In this document: positions 29,921 to 38,413 of the stretch, in pieces
How the letters are laid out: each line of letters begins with the position of its first letter
Position numbering within the stretch: the stretch's first letter is position 1
Origin: Alistipes sp.
Lineage (GTDB): Bacteria > Bacteroidota > Bacteroidia > Bacteroidales > Rikenellaceae
NCBI GenBank assembly: GCA_017623505.1
Contig: JAGAOZ010000018.1
Span: 1-64,000, forward strand
Length of the DNA stretch: 64,000 bases
Direction: 5' to 3'
Made by a program: the position numbers and the translations under genes
Notes under the pieces: generated by a model
Told to the model about the DNA's origin: nothing
The model's database searches: none
What the model saw: the letters and a program-made list of their open reading frames with translations, nothing else

Positions 29921-30802
29921 CTACTCCTGCTCGTAACCAAAGCGACGCAGTTGTCGCTCATTGTTGCGCCAATCCTCCTGCACCTTGACAAAGAGCTGCA
30001 AGAAGACCTTCTTGCCCAAGAAACGCTCCATATCCTCACGCGCCTTTTGTCCTACGCGCTTGAGCTTCTCGCCCTTGTGGCCGATGACGATTCCTTTCTG
30101 TGATGTGCGGGCTACATATATCGTTGCTGATATGCGGTCTATTGTCTCCTCCTCTTTGTATGAATCTATGCCGATTTCGCAGCAGTAGGGTATCTCCTTG
30201 TCGTAGGTGAGCAGAATCTTCTCGCGGATAATCTCCGAAGCGAAGAAACGCAGAGTCTTGTCGGTCAGTGTATCCTTGTCGTAGTATGGCTCGCCCTCAG
30301 GCAGACGCTCCAGGATGGCATCCAATACCCCCTTGAGGTTAAACTTCTCGCGCGCCGAGACAGGGATTATCATCGCCTCGGGCAGACGCTCTCCCCACTG
30401 CTCAACCAACTCCTCCAAGTGCTCCGGTGTGGTGAGGTCTATCTTGTTTATCACAACAATAGTCGGTATGCCGCTGCGTATGATGCGCGAGATAATCTCC
30501 TCCGAGCGGTCACTCTGCTCGACGGTGTCGGTCACGTAGAGTATCACGTCGGCATCATCTACGGCCCCGTGTACGAAGTTCATCATTGACTCCTGGAGCT
30601 TGTATGCAGGCTTCAGGATGCCCGGTGTGTCGGAATATACAATCTGAAAATCCTCGCCATTGACAATTCCCATAATGCGGTGACGTGTAGTCTGTGCCTT
30701 CGATGTTATAATCGATAGTCGCTCACCCACCAACGCATTCATCAATGTTGATTTTCCCACATTGGGATTACCGATGATATTTACAAAACCCGAACGATGC
30801 AT
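29921..30802 (-). CDS. era: GTPase Era
   Basis: Era binds 16S rRNA near its 3' end and guides 30S ribosome maturation. The 293 residues contain the GTPase motifs GNPNVGKST (11-19), DTPGI, NKIDLT and SAREKFN, followed by a KH RNA-binding domain at about 200-285 with the GIVIGHKGEKLKRVG loop. Length and order are standard. It lies downstream of ffh on the same strand, with a 12-bp hairpin in the 67-bp gap between them. Confidence 0.98.
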   Translation of the reverse strand: MHRSGFVNIIGNPNVGKSTLMNALVGERLSIITSKAQTTRHRIMGIVNGEDFQIVYSDTPGILKPAYKLQESMMNFVHGAVDDADVILYVTDTVEQSDRSEEIISRIIRSGIPTIVVINKIDLTTPEHLEELVEQWGERLPEAMIIPVSAREKFNLKGVLDAILERLPEGEPYYDKDTLTDKTLRFFASEIIREKILLTYDKEIPYCCEIGIDSYKEEETIDRISATIYVARTSQKGIVIGHKGEKLKRVGQKAREDMERFLGKKVFLQLFVKVQEDWRNNERQLRRFGYEQE

Positions 30803-30827
30803 AAATTATTTACCTATCTATATGATA

Positions 30828-30855
30828 GATATAGCGAGCAGCGGCTCGCTATATC
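30828..30855 (-). other. Hairpin between ffh and era
   Basis: A perfect 12-bp stem (GATATAGCGAGC / GCTCGCTATATC) with a 4-nt loop lies in the ffh-era gap. On the minus strand it is followed by ATCTATCATAT, without a clean U-tract. It may attenuate read-through into era or protect the ffh mRNA 3' end. Confidence 0.65.
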
Positions 30856-30869
30856 GTCTTGACTAAAGT

Positions 30870-32210
30870 TTACCTACGGAAACCTCCGCCACGACGCATA
30901 GCCTGCATCTTTTGCTTGAGTCCGCCACCGGCAACCATCTTCATCATCTTGCGAGCATCCTCAAACTGCTTCATCAGACGATTTACATCTGCCAGCGTTG
31001 TTCCGCTACCCTTGGCGATACGCTCACGACGACGTGCATTGATAATCTCAGGGTGCTCACGCTCGGCAGGTGTCATTGAGCCGATAATAGCCTCAGTCTG
31101 CTTGAAAGCGTCATCCGGAATATCCACATCCTTCAATGCCTTACCTACGCCGGGTATCATCGAAGCGATATCCTTCAAGTTACCCATCTTTTTCACCTGA
31201 CCTATCTGCTCCAAGAAGTCGTTGAAGTTAAATTGGTCCTTAACCAACTTTTTCTTCAGGCGACGTGCAGCCTCCTCGTCATACTGCTCCTGCGCACGCT
31301 CAACGAGTGATACCACATCACCCATACCCAAGATACGGTCTGCCATACGCTCCGGATGGAATACCTGCAAAGCATCCATCTTCTCGCCACTTGAGATAAA
31401 CTTCAAAGGCTTATTTACTACCGAGCGGATAGAGATAGCAGCACCACCACGTGTATCACCATCCAACTTGGTGAGTACTACGCCGTCGAAATCCAGACGG
31501 TCGTTAAACTCCTTGGCGGTATTCACAGCATCCTGACCTGTCATTGAGTCCACAACGAAGAGAGTCTCGCTTGGCTTCACAGCCTTCTTGATAGCGGTAA
31601 TCTCAACCATCATCGCCTCATCGACAGCCAAACGACCGGCGGTATCGACAATCACCACGTGGAATGAGTTGCTACGTGCATACTTAATAGCATTCTCGGC
31701 AATCTCCACAGGGTTCATATTGCCCGGCTCGGTATAGACCTCGACACCTATCTGTTCGCCCAAAACCTTCAGCTGGTCGATAGCGGCAGGACGATAGACG
31801 TCACCCGCTACGAGCAAAACCTTGCGATTCTTCTTGGTCTTAAGCAGGTTTGCCAACTTACCTGAGAAAGTTGTCTTACCCGAACCTTGCAGACCGGCGA
31901 TAAGTACTATTGCAGGGTTACCCTCCAGTTTAATATCTGTCGCAGTACCACCCATCAACACTGCCAACTCGTCACGCACAATCTTGGTCATCATCTGACC
32001 CGGCTTAACGGCGGTAAGCACGTGCTGACCCAGAGCCTTCTGCTTTACCTCGTCGGTAAATGTCTTGGCTACCTTGTAGTTCACATCGGCGTCGATAAGC
32101 GCACGACGTATCTCCTTGAGTGTCTCGGCAACGTTAATCTCGGTGATGCTACCTTCACCCTTCAGGATTTTAAACGATCGTTCAAGTTTGTCTGTTAAAT
32201 TTTCAAACAT
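30870..32210 (-). CDS. ffh: Signal recognition particle protein Ffh
   Basis: Ffh binds signal peptides and, with SRP RNA and FtsY, brings nascent membrane proteins to the translocon. From the ATG at 32210 the protein has 446 residues and opens MFENLTDKLERSF, the standard Ffh start; an upstream in-frame start at 32252 would add 14 atypical residues and falls within the likely -7 box. The NG GTPase domain shows GLQGSGKTT, DTAGRL and TKLDGDTRGG. The Met-rich M domain follows (about 300-440, MKQFEDARKMMKMVAGGG). AGAGAG precedes the start as a ribosome site. No SRP RNA gene was seen here. Confidence 0.97.
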   Translation of the reverse strand: MFENLTDKLERSFKILKGEGSITEINVAETLKEIRRALIDADVNYKVAKTFTDEVKQKALGQHVLTAVKPGQMMTKIVRDELAVLMGGTATDIKLEGNPAIVLIAGLQGSGKTTFSGKLANLLKTKKNRKVLLVAGDVYRPAAIDQLKVLGEQIGVEVYTEPGNMNPVEIAENAIKYARSNSFHVVIVDTAGRLAVDEAMMVEITAIKKAVKPSETLFVVDSMTGQDAVNTAKEFNDRLDFDGVVLTKLDGDTRGGAAISIRSVVNKPLKFISSGEKMDALQVFHPERMADRILGMGDVVSLVERAQEQYDEEAARRLKKKLVKDQFNFNDFLEQIGQVKKMGNLKDIASMIPGVGKALKDVDIPDDAFKQTEAIIGSMTPAEREHPEIINARRRERIAKGSGTTLADVNRLMKQFEDARKMMKMVAGGGLKQKMQAMRRGGGFRR

Positions 32211-32249
32211 CTCTCTATATTGTTTTTTTGTTATTGTCGATAATTCGTG

Positions 32250-32257
32250 CAAAGATA
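32250..32257 (-). promoter_or_regulatory. -7 box for ffh
   Basis: On the minus strand this reads TATCTTTG, a perfect TAnnTTTG, 40 bp upstream of the chosen ffh start. Confidence 0.55.
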
Positions 32258-32309
32258 TAAAATCTTTGGGATTTACCCTAAAATGGTGATGTTTTTGTTG
32301 TAAAAAGAG

Positions 32310-32317
32310 TATCTTTG
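32310..32317 (+). promoter_or_regulatory. -7 box for the DUF4491 operon
   Basis: TATCTTTG, a perfect TAnnTTTG, lies 20 bp before the ATG at 32338. It is divergent from the ffh box 52 bp away. Confidence 0.55.
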
Positions 32318-32337
32318 TGCAGATAAACGTGTGAGTT

Positions 32338-32616
32338 ATGTATTTTACAGGATTGATTATAGGTGTTGCAACCTTTCTGATAATAGGTCTGTTTCATCCG
32401 TTGGTTATCAAGGGAGAGTACTACTTCGGTGTGAAGATTTGGTGGGTATTTGCCTTGATGGGTATTGTGGCTGTGGTACTTTCGGTGATGATTGCTGATG
32501 TGTTGTGGTCCACGCTGTTAGCCGTGTGGGGTGCATCCTCATTTTGGTCTATTGGCGAGCTCTTTGAGCAGCGCAAACGAGTAGAGAAAGGCTGGTTTCC
32601 AAAACGTGAAAAATAG
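32338..32616 (+). CDS. DUF4491-type small membrane protein
   Basis: This 92-residue protein has three predicted spans (about 3-22, 31-50 and 52-70) and a basic tail (EQRKRVEKGWFPKREK). The opening FTGLIIGVATFLIIGLFHPLVIKGEYYFG is the typical look of the DUF4491 family common in Bacteroidales, whose function is not known. It heads a three-gene unit with a thioesterase 9 bp downstream. Confidence 0.75.
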   Translation: MYFTGLIIGVATFLIIGLFHPLVIKGEYYFGVKIWWVFALMGIVAVVLSVMIADVLWSTLLAVWGASSFWSIGELFEQRKRVEKGWFPKREK

Positions 32617-32625
32617 GATTATGAT

Positions 32626-32997
32626 ATGTTACAAAAAGGATTAAAATTTGAGAGCAGGGTTTGTGTTACGGACTCTAATACGGCCCTTGCGCTTGGCTCG
32701 GGTGATATGGCTGTTTTTGCTACCCCTGCGATGGTTGCTTTGATGGAGAATGCCGCTATGATGTGTGTGGCGGATTACCTGCCTGAGGGCTCGGCGACAG
32801 TCGGCACAGCAATCTCTACATCGCACGTCAAAGCTTCGGCTCTGGGTGCAGAGATTCGTGCTGAGGCTGAACTCTTGGAGGTTGATGGTCGCCGTTTGGA
32901 GTTTGCTGTTAAGGCATACGAGGGTGATAGGCTGATAGGCGAGGGTAGTCACACCCGTTTTGTGGTCGATAGAGAACGTTTTTTAGGTAAGCTGTAA
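32626..32997 (+). CDS. Hot-dog thioesterase, FlK-like
   Basis: This 123-residue protein has the hot-dog fold pattern seen in FlK-type acyl-CoA thioesterases: FATPAMVALMENAAMMCV, TVGTAISTSHVKASALGAEIRAEAELLEVDGRRLEFAV and GEGSHTRFVV. FlK itself hydrolyses fluoroacetyl-CoA; most homologues act on other, undefined CoA esters. The Thr, Glu and His residues expected at the active site (T in FATPAM, E in MENA, H in TSHVKA) are present. It is 9 bp from DUF4491 and 13 bp from the next gene. Confidence 0.85.
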   Translation: MLQKGLKFESRVCVTDSNTALALGSGDMAVFATPAMVALMENAAMMCVADYLPEGSATVGTAISTSHVKASALGAEIRAEAELLEVDGRRLEFAVKAYEGDRLIGEGSHTRFVVDRERFLGKL

Positions 32998-33010
32998 ATA
33001 GTTTGAGGAT

Positions 33011-33937
33011 ATGAAGAAATCTGTTTTATTTGCAATGTTGGTGTCGCTATTTTCAGCGGGAGTGTTTGCGCAAATTGCACCTAAGCGTCAAGGAGCAGGC
33101 GAGATGATTGATATTGACAATGTTTATGGTAATGTAGCACAAATATATGCTGTCAATTGTACTCTTGAGGAGGTTGGTGGCGTGTTGAAGAAGGAACCTA
33201 CGCCCATATCTCAAATGTGTCTGTTTAATGAGCGTGGCGATGTTGTTCAGTGGGGACCTACGATGTTGGATGGCTTAATGATGCATTATGACTACAATGC
33301 AAAAGGTCAGATGACCCAGGCAAGGATGATGTGGGGCTATGATAATTCTGTATTTAGACGAACACAGTTTGTCTACACAGACAACGGTCTGCTCAAAGCA
33401 CAAATCTATTACGAGGACGATAGCGAGAAACCGTCGGGTAGCGACTTCTACAAATATAACTCCGAGGACCAACTTATCGAGCACTATCATTGCAACCAGA
33501 ATGGAGATGTTACCTCTAGAACGTTCTACGAATACGATGCAAATGGCAGAAAGGTAAAAGATATTATGACAGATTCCGATATGCAGACTACGGCGGTTTT
33601 GCACTACGAATATGACGCCGAGGGTAGATTGGTAAAAGAGGATAAAGCGGATTATTACGATATTGAACTCGCAGTATATACTTACGGCTATAAATATGAC
33701 TCAAAGGGGCGCAAGATAGAGGAGTTTCAATACAATGTAAATGATCCAACTGGCCACTATCCCTCTACCTTCTATAAATATAACGACGCAGGCCAATTGG
33801 TAGAGAAACGTGATTGTATATCAAAAGAGGTGTATACATACGATAGCATCGGCAATGTCGTAGAGAAAAGTAAGTATGACGACGGTGAACAGATGCCATG
33901 GCTGATAACAGAATATGAAATAACCTATCGAGAATAG
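33011..33937 (+). CDS. Secreted YD-repeat-like protein
   Basis: This 308-residue protein has a signal peptide (1-20, ending VFAQ). From about residue 95 on it is made of short repeats of the Rhs/YD type, for example YNAKGQMTQARM, YDANGRKVKDI, YDAEGRLVKED, YDSKGRKIEEF and YNDAGQLVEKR, spaced about 20-25 residues apart. In Bacteroidales such short YD proteins are single-chain beta structures of unknown role and lack the toxin tip of true Rhs proteins, as this one does. It closes the DUF4491/thioesterase operon and is followed by a strong hairpin. Confidence 0.82.
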   Translation: MKKSVLFAMLVSLFSAGVFAQIAPKRQGAGEMIDIDNVYGNVAQIYAVNCTLEEVGGVLKKEPTPISQMCLFNERGDVVQWGPTMLDGLMMHYDYNAKGQMTQARMMWGYDNSVFRRTQFVYTDNGLLKAQIYYEDDSEKPSGSDFYKYNSEDQLIEHYHCNQNGDVTSRTFYEYDANGRKVKDIMTDSDMQTTAVLHYEYDAEGRLVKEDKADYYDIELAVYTYGYKYDSKGRKIEEFQYNVNDPTGHYPSTFYKYNDAGQLVEKRDCISKEVYTYDSIGNVVEKSKYDDGEQMPWLITEYEITYRE

Positions 33938-33969
33938 CACTCGGCAGAAGAGAACTCTATATAGAACAA

Positions 33970-34001
33970 ACAGGGGATGCAATTTCGATTGCATCCCCTG
34001 T
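33970..34001. terminator. Bidirectional terminator between YD gene and yajC
   Basis: A perfect 14-bp stem (ACAGGGGATGCAAT / ATTGCATCCCCTGT) with a TTCG tetraloop lies between convergent 3' ends. Short T-rich stretches follow on both strands (CTATTT; TTTGTTCT). Confidence 0.88.
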
Positions 34002-34020
34002 CTATTTAAGCAGTAAAGGC

Positions 34021-34332
34021 TTATTTCTGCTGAGCCATTGTTGAAGCGTCAGCTACAATCATACCCTTGTCTACGCGAAGAGTAACATCGCTATCAACCT
34101 CGATAAGAACGGTTGGGTCACCCTCCTTAACCTCCTTGATAGTGCCATAGATACCACCTGCTGTGATAATCTTATCGCCCTTCTTGAGGTTGTCGCGGAA
34201 CTGCTGCATCTGCTTACGACGCTTTGACTCTGGACGCCACATGAAAAAGTACATAACAACGACCATCAAAATCATCATAATCCAGAATGTACCCATTCCG
34301 CCACCTGCTTGTGCTTGCAATAAATTAATCAT
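34021..34332 (-). CDS. yajC: Preprotein translocase subunit YajC
   Basis: YajC is a small inner-membrane partner of SecDF in the Sec translocon. The 103 residues show an N-terminal span (about 14-31, MMILMVVVMYFFMWRP) followed by the family signature RRKQMQQFRDNLKKGDKIITAGGIYGTIKEV. SecDF is not adjacent in this window. The gene lies downstream of a DUF1573 gene on the same strand, with a likely promoter of its own. Confidence 0.95.
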   Translation of the reverse strand: MINLLQAQAGGGMGTFWIMMILMVVVMYFFMWRPESKRRKQMQQFRDNLKKGDKIITAGGIYGTIKEVKEGDPTVLIEVDSDVTLRVDKGMIVADASTMAQQK

Positions 34333-34376
34333 AGTTTTATCAATTTTAATAGTTTATATTCATTTGCTTGCCGTTG

Positions 34377-34406
34377 CAAAGGTAACAAATATTACCAAAT
34401 AAGCAA
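34377..34406 (-). promoter_or_regulatory. Promoter of yajC
   Basis: On the minus strand TACCTTTG (complement of 34377-34384) matches TAnnTTTG, and TTG (complement of 34404-34406) lies 19 bp further upstream, the expected -33 spacing. It is in the 76-bp gap between DUF1573 and yajC. Confidence 0.55.
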
Positions 34407-34408
34407 CT

Positions 34409-34891
34409 TTATTCTACCTCAATATCTATGTAAATCTTTAACGGATACTCTTTTTGAGCGAAATATAGCTCCAAAAGTTTCATTTGCCATCCGCTTTGAC
34501 CTCGAGTGTTATAGCGGATAGTGATGTCTCGATACTCGCCCCTCTCGATAGGCTGACGGCTATATTCAACCTCCGTACAGCCGCAATGTGCCTCGTGATG
34601 AGTGATTACCAAAGGCTCCTGACCGGTGTTCTCCAAGCGTATTCTTTGCGTTAGGACCTCGCCCTGATGTGCAATGCCCAATTGCAGGGTGTCAGCAAAG
34701 GTGTACTCCAGACGCTCGGTTCCAAATGCAATGCTTTTGGCTAAAGTTATCGGGTTATCATCGTCGCTCACAGCTTGATTAGCGGCGTCGCTTCCGCGGT
34801 TGTATCCCCAATAATATATGGCAAAGCCCAACGCCACCACCGCAACGATGATGTAGCAGATGCGACTGATGTTTCGTTGTGAGTGAGCCAT
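34409..34891 (-). CDS. DUF1573-type membrane-anchored protein
   Basis: This 160-residue protein has a signal-anchor span at about 10-28 and an extracytoplasmic beta-sandwich of about 100 residues. The pattern IRLENTGQEPLVITHHEAHCGCTEVEYSRQPIERGE is the hallmark of DUF1573: a strand, a CGCT cysteine pair and a Pro/Gly turn, common in Bacteroidetes and possibly Ig-like. Role unknown. It is 12 bp downstream of nusB. Confidence 0.85.
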   Translation of the reverse strand: MAHSQRNISRICYIIVAVVALGFAIYYWGYNRGSDAANQAVSDDDNPITLAKSIAFGTERLEYTFADTLQLGIAHQGEVLTQRIRLENTGQEPLVITHHEAHCGCTEVEYSRQPIERGEYRDITIRYNTRGQSGWQMKLLELYFAQKEYPLKIYIDIEVE

Positions 34892-34903
34892 TACGCAGCC
34901 ATA

Positions 34904-35842
34904 TTAGATGAGTCCGCGACCACTCTTGACAATCTTACCCTCCTGGTTGAGTGTGCTGACAACCTTGTCGAGTACGCCGTTGATAAAGGTTCCGCTGCTT
35001 GCCGTAGAGTAGTATTTAGCAATCTCGATATACTCGTCAAGGGTAACCTTTACAGGAATTGAAGCAAATGATGTCAGCTCGGCTATCGCCGTGGCCATAA
35101 TCACAATATCCATAAAAGCGATGCGCTCAACATCCCAGTTGCGGGTAAATTTCTCGATAAGCTCCACATTGGCGTTATAGTTCACTGCCGCCTTTGCAAA
35201 AAGCTCCTTTACGAACTCCAAATCCTCCTCGCTCTTGAATTTTGGAAGAAGTTTGACGTCAGTGTGTGAAGCGCGCAGGTTAGAGAGCGTGCGAACGACC
35301 AACGTCAGCGCAAAGCCCAAGTCATCATTCCAGAGTATCGACTGCTCGTCGAGCACCTCCTCCAACATCTCTGACTCCTCCAACTCGCGAGTGTAAAACT
35401 CGGTTACCAGAGCCAAATCCTCCTTGAAAGAGCGCTCCTCGGAGCTCATATAACGTTGGTAATACTCGCTCTGCTCCAACTGTAAGTAAAGTGTCTTAAT
35501 CAGTTCAGGGTAGTTCGACCAAGAGAGTTTGTGTGACTCGGTGTAGTCGTTTACCGCATCGCCATTTTCAATAAGTCTAACCACGGCGTTATCAACGAAC
35601 TTACGGTTAGGATTCAAATCCTCAAATGTAGGCATCTTCTTCTGCTTGGCAATCTCCTGTCGCTGCTCAGCATAATGAGCTACCTCGACAATCAGCGAAA
35701 GCATCTGCACGTAGAGGTCGTATGTTTTATCAATGGATGCGACAAGAGTCTTCTCTGAAGCCATTAAAGAGTCGGACTCCGACTTGAGATGGGCATACAA
35801 GGCCTTCACAGCCTTAATTCTGAGCAATCTTCTGCTTATCAT
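34904..35842 (-). CDS. nusB: Transcription antitermination protein NusB (long form)
   Basis: NusB binds boxA RNA with NusE/S10 and supports rRNA antitermination. The C-terminal 140 residues show the NusB fold signature (VELIEKFTRNWDVERIAFMDIVIMATAIAEL, IPVKVTLDEYIEIAKYYS, FINGVLDKVV). The 312-residue length is about twice that of the E. coli protein; the N-terminal helical extension is usual in Bacteroidetes. It begins with SRRLLRIKAVKALYAH. It heads an operon with DUF1573 and possibly yajC. Confidence 0.95.
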   Translation of the reverse strand: MISRRLLRIKAVKALYAHLKSESDSLMASEKTLVASIDKTYDLYVQMLSLIVEVAHYAEQRQEIAKQKKMPTFEDLNPNRKFVDNAVVRLIENGDAVNDYTESHKLSWSNYPELIKTLYLQLEQSEYYQRYMSSEERSFKEDLALVTEFYTRELEESEMLEEVLDEQSILWNDDLGFALTLVVRTLSNLRASHTDVKLLPKFKSEEDLEFVKELFAKAAVNYNANVELIEKFTRNWDVERIAFMDIVIMATAIAELTSFASIPVKVTLDEYIEIAKYYSTASSGTFINGVLDKVVSTLNQEGKIVKSGRGLI

Positions 35843-35874
35843 ATAATAGAACTTTTCGCGTTAATTTTGCGACG

Positions 35875-35906
35875 CAAAGATAATACAACTCGCGCACTGA
35901 AACAAA
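35875..35906 (-). promoter_or_regulatory. Promoter of nusB
   Basis: On the minus strand TATCTTTG (complement of 35875-35882) and TTTG (complement of 35903-35906) are 20 bp apart, an excellent Bacteroidetes promoter, 33 bp upstream of the nusB start. Confidence 0.65.
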
Positions 35907-35965
35907 TTTATTTTGTTTGTCTTTCGATTTTACCTCTCTTGGCAGTCAAATTTCCCGATTTTTCG

Positions 35966-35973
35966 TATCTTTG
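35966..35973 (+). promoter_or_regulatory. -7 box for the S1-protein/uvrA operon
   Basis: TATCTTTG, a perfect TAnnTTTG, is 20 bp before the ATG at 35994. A TTGG at 35939 may serve as an imperfectly spaced -33. Confidence 0.55.
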
Positions 35974-35993
35974 CACCCTAAATCGAATGAATT

Positions 35994-36830
35994 ATGAAAG
36001 TAGGACAGATACAGACGCTGAAAGTTAATCGCATAAGCGACTATGGATTGTACCTTGTGGATGAGCAGGAGCAGGAGGTCCTCTTGCCCAACCGTTTCGT
36101 CTCGCTGAACAATGCTGTGGGTGATGAGATAGAGGTTTTTGTCTATCACGACTCTGAGGATAGATTGGTCGCAACGACAGATAAGCCACTTATTACCGAG
36201 GGCAGTGTCGCTTGTTTGAAGGTCGTTGATAAGAATATCCACGGAGCGTTCCTTGATTGGGGTTTGGTGGGTAAGGATTTGTTCTTGCCTAATCGCAATC
36301 AGCAAGGCGGCGTTATCCCGGGTCGCAGCTATTTGGTGTGGCTCTATGTGGATAATATCACAGGCCGATGTGTCGCTACGCAGAAGTTGAAATCATACAT
36401 CGACAACGATATAATTACCGTGAAACCTCGCCAAAAGGTGGAGATTATTGTGGCTTCGGAGTCACCTATTGGCTATCGTGCTATTATCAACAATCGCCAT
36501 TGGGGTATGATTTACAAGAATCAGATTTTCAAGCCTGTGGCAATCGGCGATAAGTTGGAGGGCTTTGTGCGTCGTATAACCGACGATAACCGTATTGACC
36601 TGATGCTCCAGGAGACGGGTTATAAGGGTGTTACCGACTCGGCACAGCTGTTGCTCCAGATGATTAAACAGAAGGGTGGCGTGATGGAGTTGGGTGATAA
36701 GTCTACCCCTGAGAGTGTCCATGCCGAGACACAGATGTCGAAGAATCAGTTTAAGCGCGCTGTCGGTGTGCTTTTGAAAAGTGGCGATATTGAGGCTGAA
36801 GATTTCCAGATAAGATTGAAGAAGAGATAA
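35994..36830 (+). CDS. S1-domain RNA-binding protein, CvfB/YitL-like
   Basis: This 278-residue protein has three successive S1-type beta-barrel domains (VNRISDYGLYLVDEQ at the start; VDKNIHGAFLDWGLVGKDLFLP in the second; GYRAIINNRHWGMIYKNQIF in the third). A C-terminal winged helix follows at about 225-278 (MSKNQFKRAVGVLLKSGDIEAE). That matches the CvfB family, conserved RNA-binding regulators first studied as virulence factors in staphylococci. The exact RNA target is unknown. One base separates it from the methyltransferase gene. Confidence 0.92.
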   Translation: MKVGQIQTLKVNRISDYGLYLVDEQEQEVLLPNRFVSLNNAVGDEIEVFVYHDSEDRLVATTDKPLITEGSVACLKVVDKNIHGAFLDWGLVGKDLFLPNRNQQGGVIPGRSYLVWLYVDNITGRCVATQKLKSYIDNDIITVKPRQKVEIIVASESPIGYRAIINNRHWGMIYKNQIFKPVAIGDKLEGFVRRITDDNRIDLMLQETGYKGVTDSAQLLLQMIKQKGGVMELGDKSTPESVHAETQMSKNQFKRAVGVLLKSGDIEAEDFQIRLKKR

Positions 36831-36831
36831 A

Positions 36832-37596
36832 ATGGCAAAGTTGCAGAGTGCCGAGCGTGTCTCGGCGCATGATGTTTCGGATAATTTCGTATACCAGCGT
36901 TCTATCCTGGCATATCACAAGGCTGCCGAATTGGTTAGTGGCAATGTGCTGGAGATAGGAACGGGTATGGGCTATGGCGTGCAGGTCGTAGCTCCTGCAT
37001 CTGCAACCTATACTACCGTAGATAAGAGCGTGGCGTATGTGGGCGAGCTGCCCCAAAATGTGACTTTTTGCCAGATGCAGGTGCCACCTATCGAGTTCGA
37101 CGATGAGAGCTTCGACTATGTTATCTCGTTTCAAGTGATAGAGCATATCAAGCGCGATAAGGAGTTTGTGCGTGAGGTTTTTCGGGTGTTGCGTCCGGGT
37201 GGTAAGTTTATCGTCACCACGCCCAATGCGCCTATGTCGCTGACACGAAATCCGTGGCACGTCAGGGAGTATACAGCCCTGCAACTCAAGCAGCTGTTGG
37301 CAGAGTCGTTTGCCGATGTGGAGTGCTATGGCGTTGTCGGCAATGATAAAATTCGCAAGTATTACGAGGCCAACAAAGAGGGTGTTCGACGCTTTACACG
37401 TTTCGATATACTCGATTTACAACATCGTCTGCCGGCGTGGTGCCTGCGAGGCGTTTACGATGTGTTAAACCGTATCAATCGCCGTTCATTACTCAAGCAG
37501 CAGAGTGATTTGACGCGCTCTATTCAGATGAGTGATTACGCCGTTGAGGCAGTGTGCGATGAGGCTTACGATTTGTTTTATGTAGCTACAAAATAG
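36832..37596 (+). CDS. SAM-dependent class I methyltransferase
   Basis: This 254-residue protein shows the Rossmann motif VLEIGTGMGYGVQVVA at about 38-53, the acidic residue after strand two (TTVDKS), and DYVISFQVIEHIKRDKEFVREVFRVLRPGGKFIVTTPN, the post-I to III region of Methyltransf_11/25. The acceptor cannot be told. The C-terminal 90 residues hold basic helices. It is translationally close to the S1 protein (1-bp gap) and to the TSUP permease (13 bp). Confidence 0.9.
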   Translation: MAKLQSAERVSAHDVSDNFVYQRSILAYHKAAELVSGNVLEIGTGMGYGVQVVAPASATYTTVDKSVAYVGELPQNVTFCQMQVPPIEFDDESFDYVISFQVIEHIKRDKEFVREVFRVLRPGGKFIVTTPNAPMSLTRNPWHVREYTALQLKQLLAESFADVECYGVVGNDKIRKYYEANKEGVRRFTRFDILDLQHRLPAWCLRGVYDVLNRINRRSLLKQQSDLTRSIQMSDYAVEAVCDEAYDLFYVATK

Positions 37597-37609
37597 GAGT
37601 TGAGGTTAG

Positions 37610-38407
37610 GTGGATAATTGGTTTGAAATAGCGATATTGATTCTTTCGGGAGTTGTCGTTGGCGTTATTAATACCGTTGCGGGTGGTGGCGCCATTATCT
37701 CGATGACGCTATTTATGGTTTTGGGCCTACCTATCGGTGTGGCAAATGGAACGAACCGTATCGCTGTTGTGATGCAGAATCTCACCTCGACCATACACTT
37801 CGTGCGTAAGCGAATGTTGCATCTGAAGAGCGGTTTTAAGTTGGCTCTGCCTGCTATTGTCGGAAATATTGCCGGCTCTATGGCTGCGACAACCGTTAGC
37901 GATACGATTTTTACTATCTGTATGACGGTGGTGATGTCGGCTGTACTTATCTATATGATTTTCGAAAAGAGCCATAAACATCCCCATATACACGGAGGTC
38001 ATCCATTGGTTATTAAGCCTTTGCACTATCTGTGGTTTCTGCTGTTAGGCTTCTATGGCGGTTATATCTATATCGGTCTGGGTTATGCTATTCTGATTGT
38101 GACGATATGGTCAATGGATTTGGATATCATCACAGCAAATGTTGTCAAGGGATTTATTATCTTCATAGCTACACCATTCTCGTTGCTTATTTTTATGCTT
38201 GACGGACAGGTCGATTATGCCTTTGGTCTGTGGCATGGTTTGGGTAATGTCTTAGGGGCAATGTTTGCATCCTATATCATGATGGCATGGGGTATAAAGT
38301 TTGTCAGATACTTCACAATGCTTGTGTTGCTTGTCTGCTTTGCCGATTTGGTTGGGCTGATATCGTTGGAGGATCTTATTCATCAGGCGTTTGCCTATTT
38401 AAAGTAG
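37610..38407 (+). CDS. TSUP (TauE/SafE) family permease
   Basis: This 265-residue membrane protein has about eight spans in two related halves. Each half opens with the family turn motif: VVGVINTVAGGGAIISM in the first and GFYGGYIYIGLGYAILI in the second. TSUP carriers move anions such as sulfite, sulfoacetate or other sulfur compounds; substrate not known here. The start is GTG at 37610 (gtg gat aat tgg), preceded by GGAG and GAGG. It lies 6 bp ahead of uvrA. Confidence 0.9.
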   Translation: MDNWFEIAILILSGVVVGVINTVAGGGAIISMTLFMVLGLPIGVANGTNRIAVVMQNLTSTIHFVRKRMLHLKSGFKLALPAIVGNIAGSMAATTVSDTIFTICMTVVMSAVLIYMIFEKSHKHPHIHGGHPLVIKPLHYLWFLLLGFYGGYIYIGLGYAILIVTIWSMDLDIITANVVKGFIIFIATPFSLLIFMLDGQVDYAFGLWHGLGNVLGAMFASYIMMAWGIKFVRYFTMLVLLVCFADLVGLISLEDLIHQAFAYLK

Positions 38408-38413
38408 TCGGTC

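Noticed and set aside
33011-33937. Rhs toxin
   Set aside because: The YD-type repeats lack the Rhs core motif and a C-terminal toxin tip, and no immunity gene follows.
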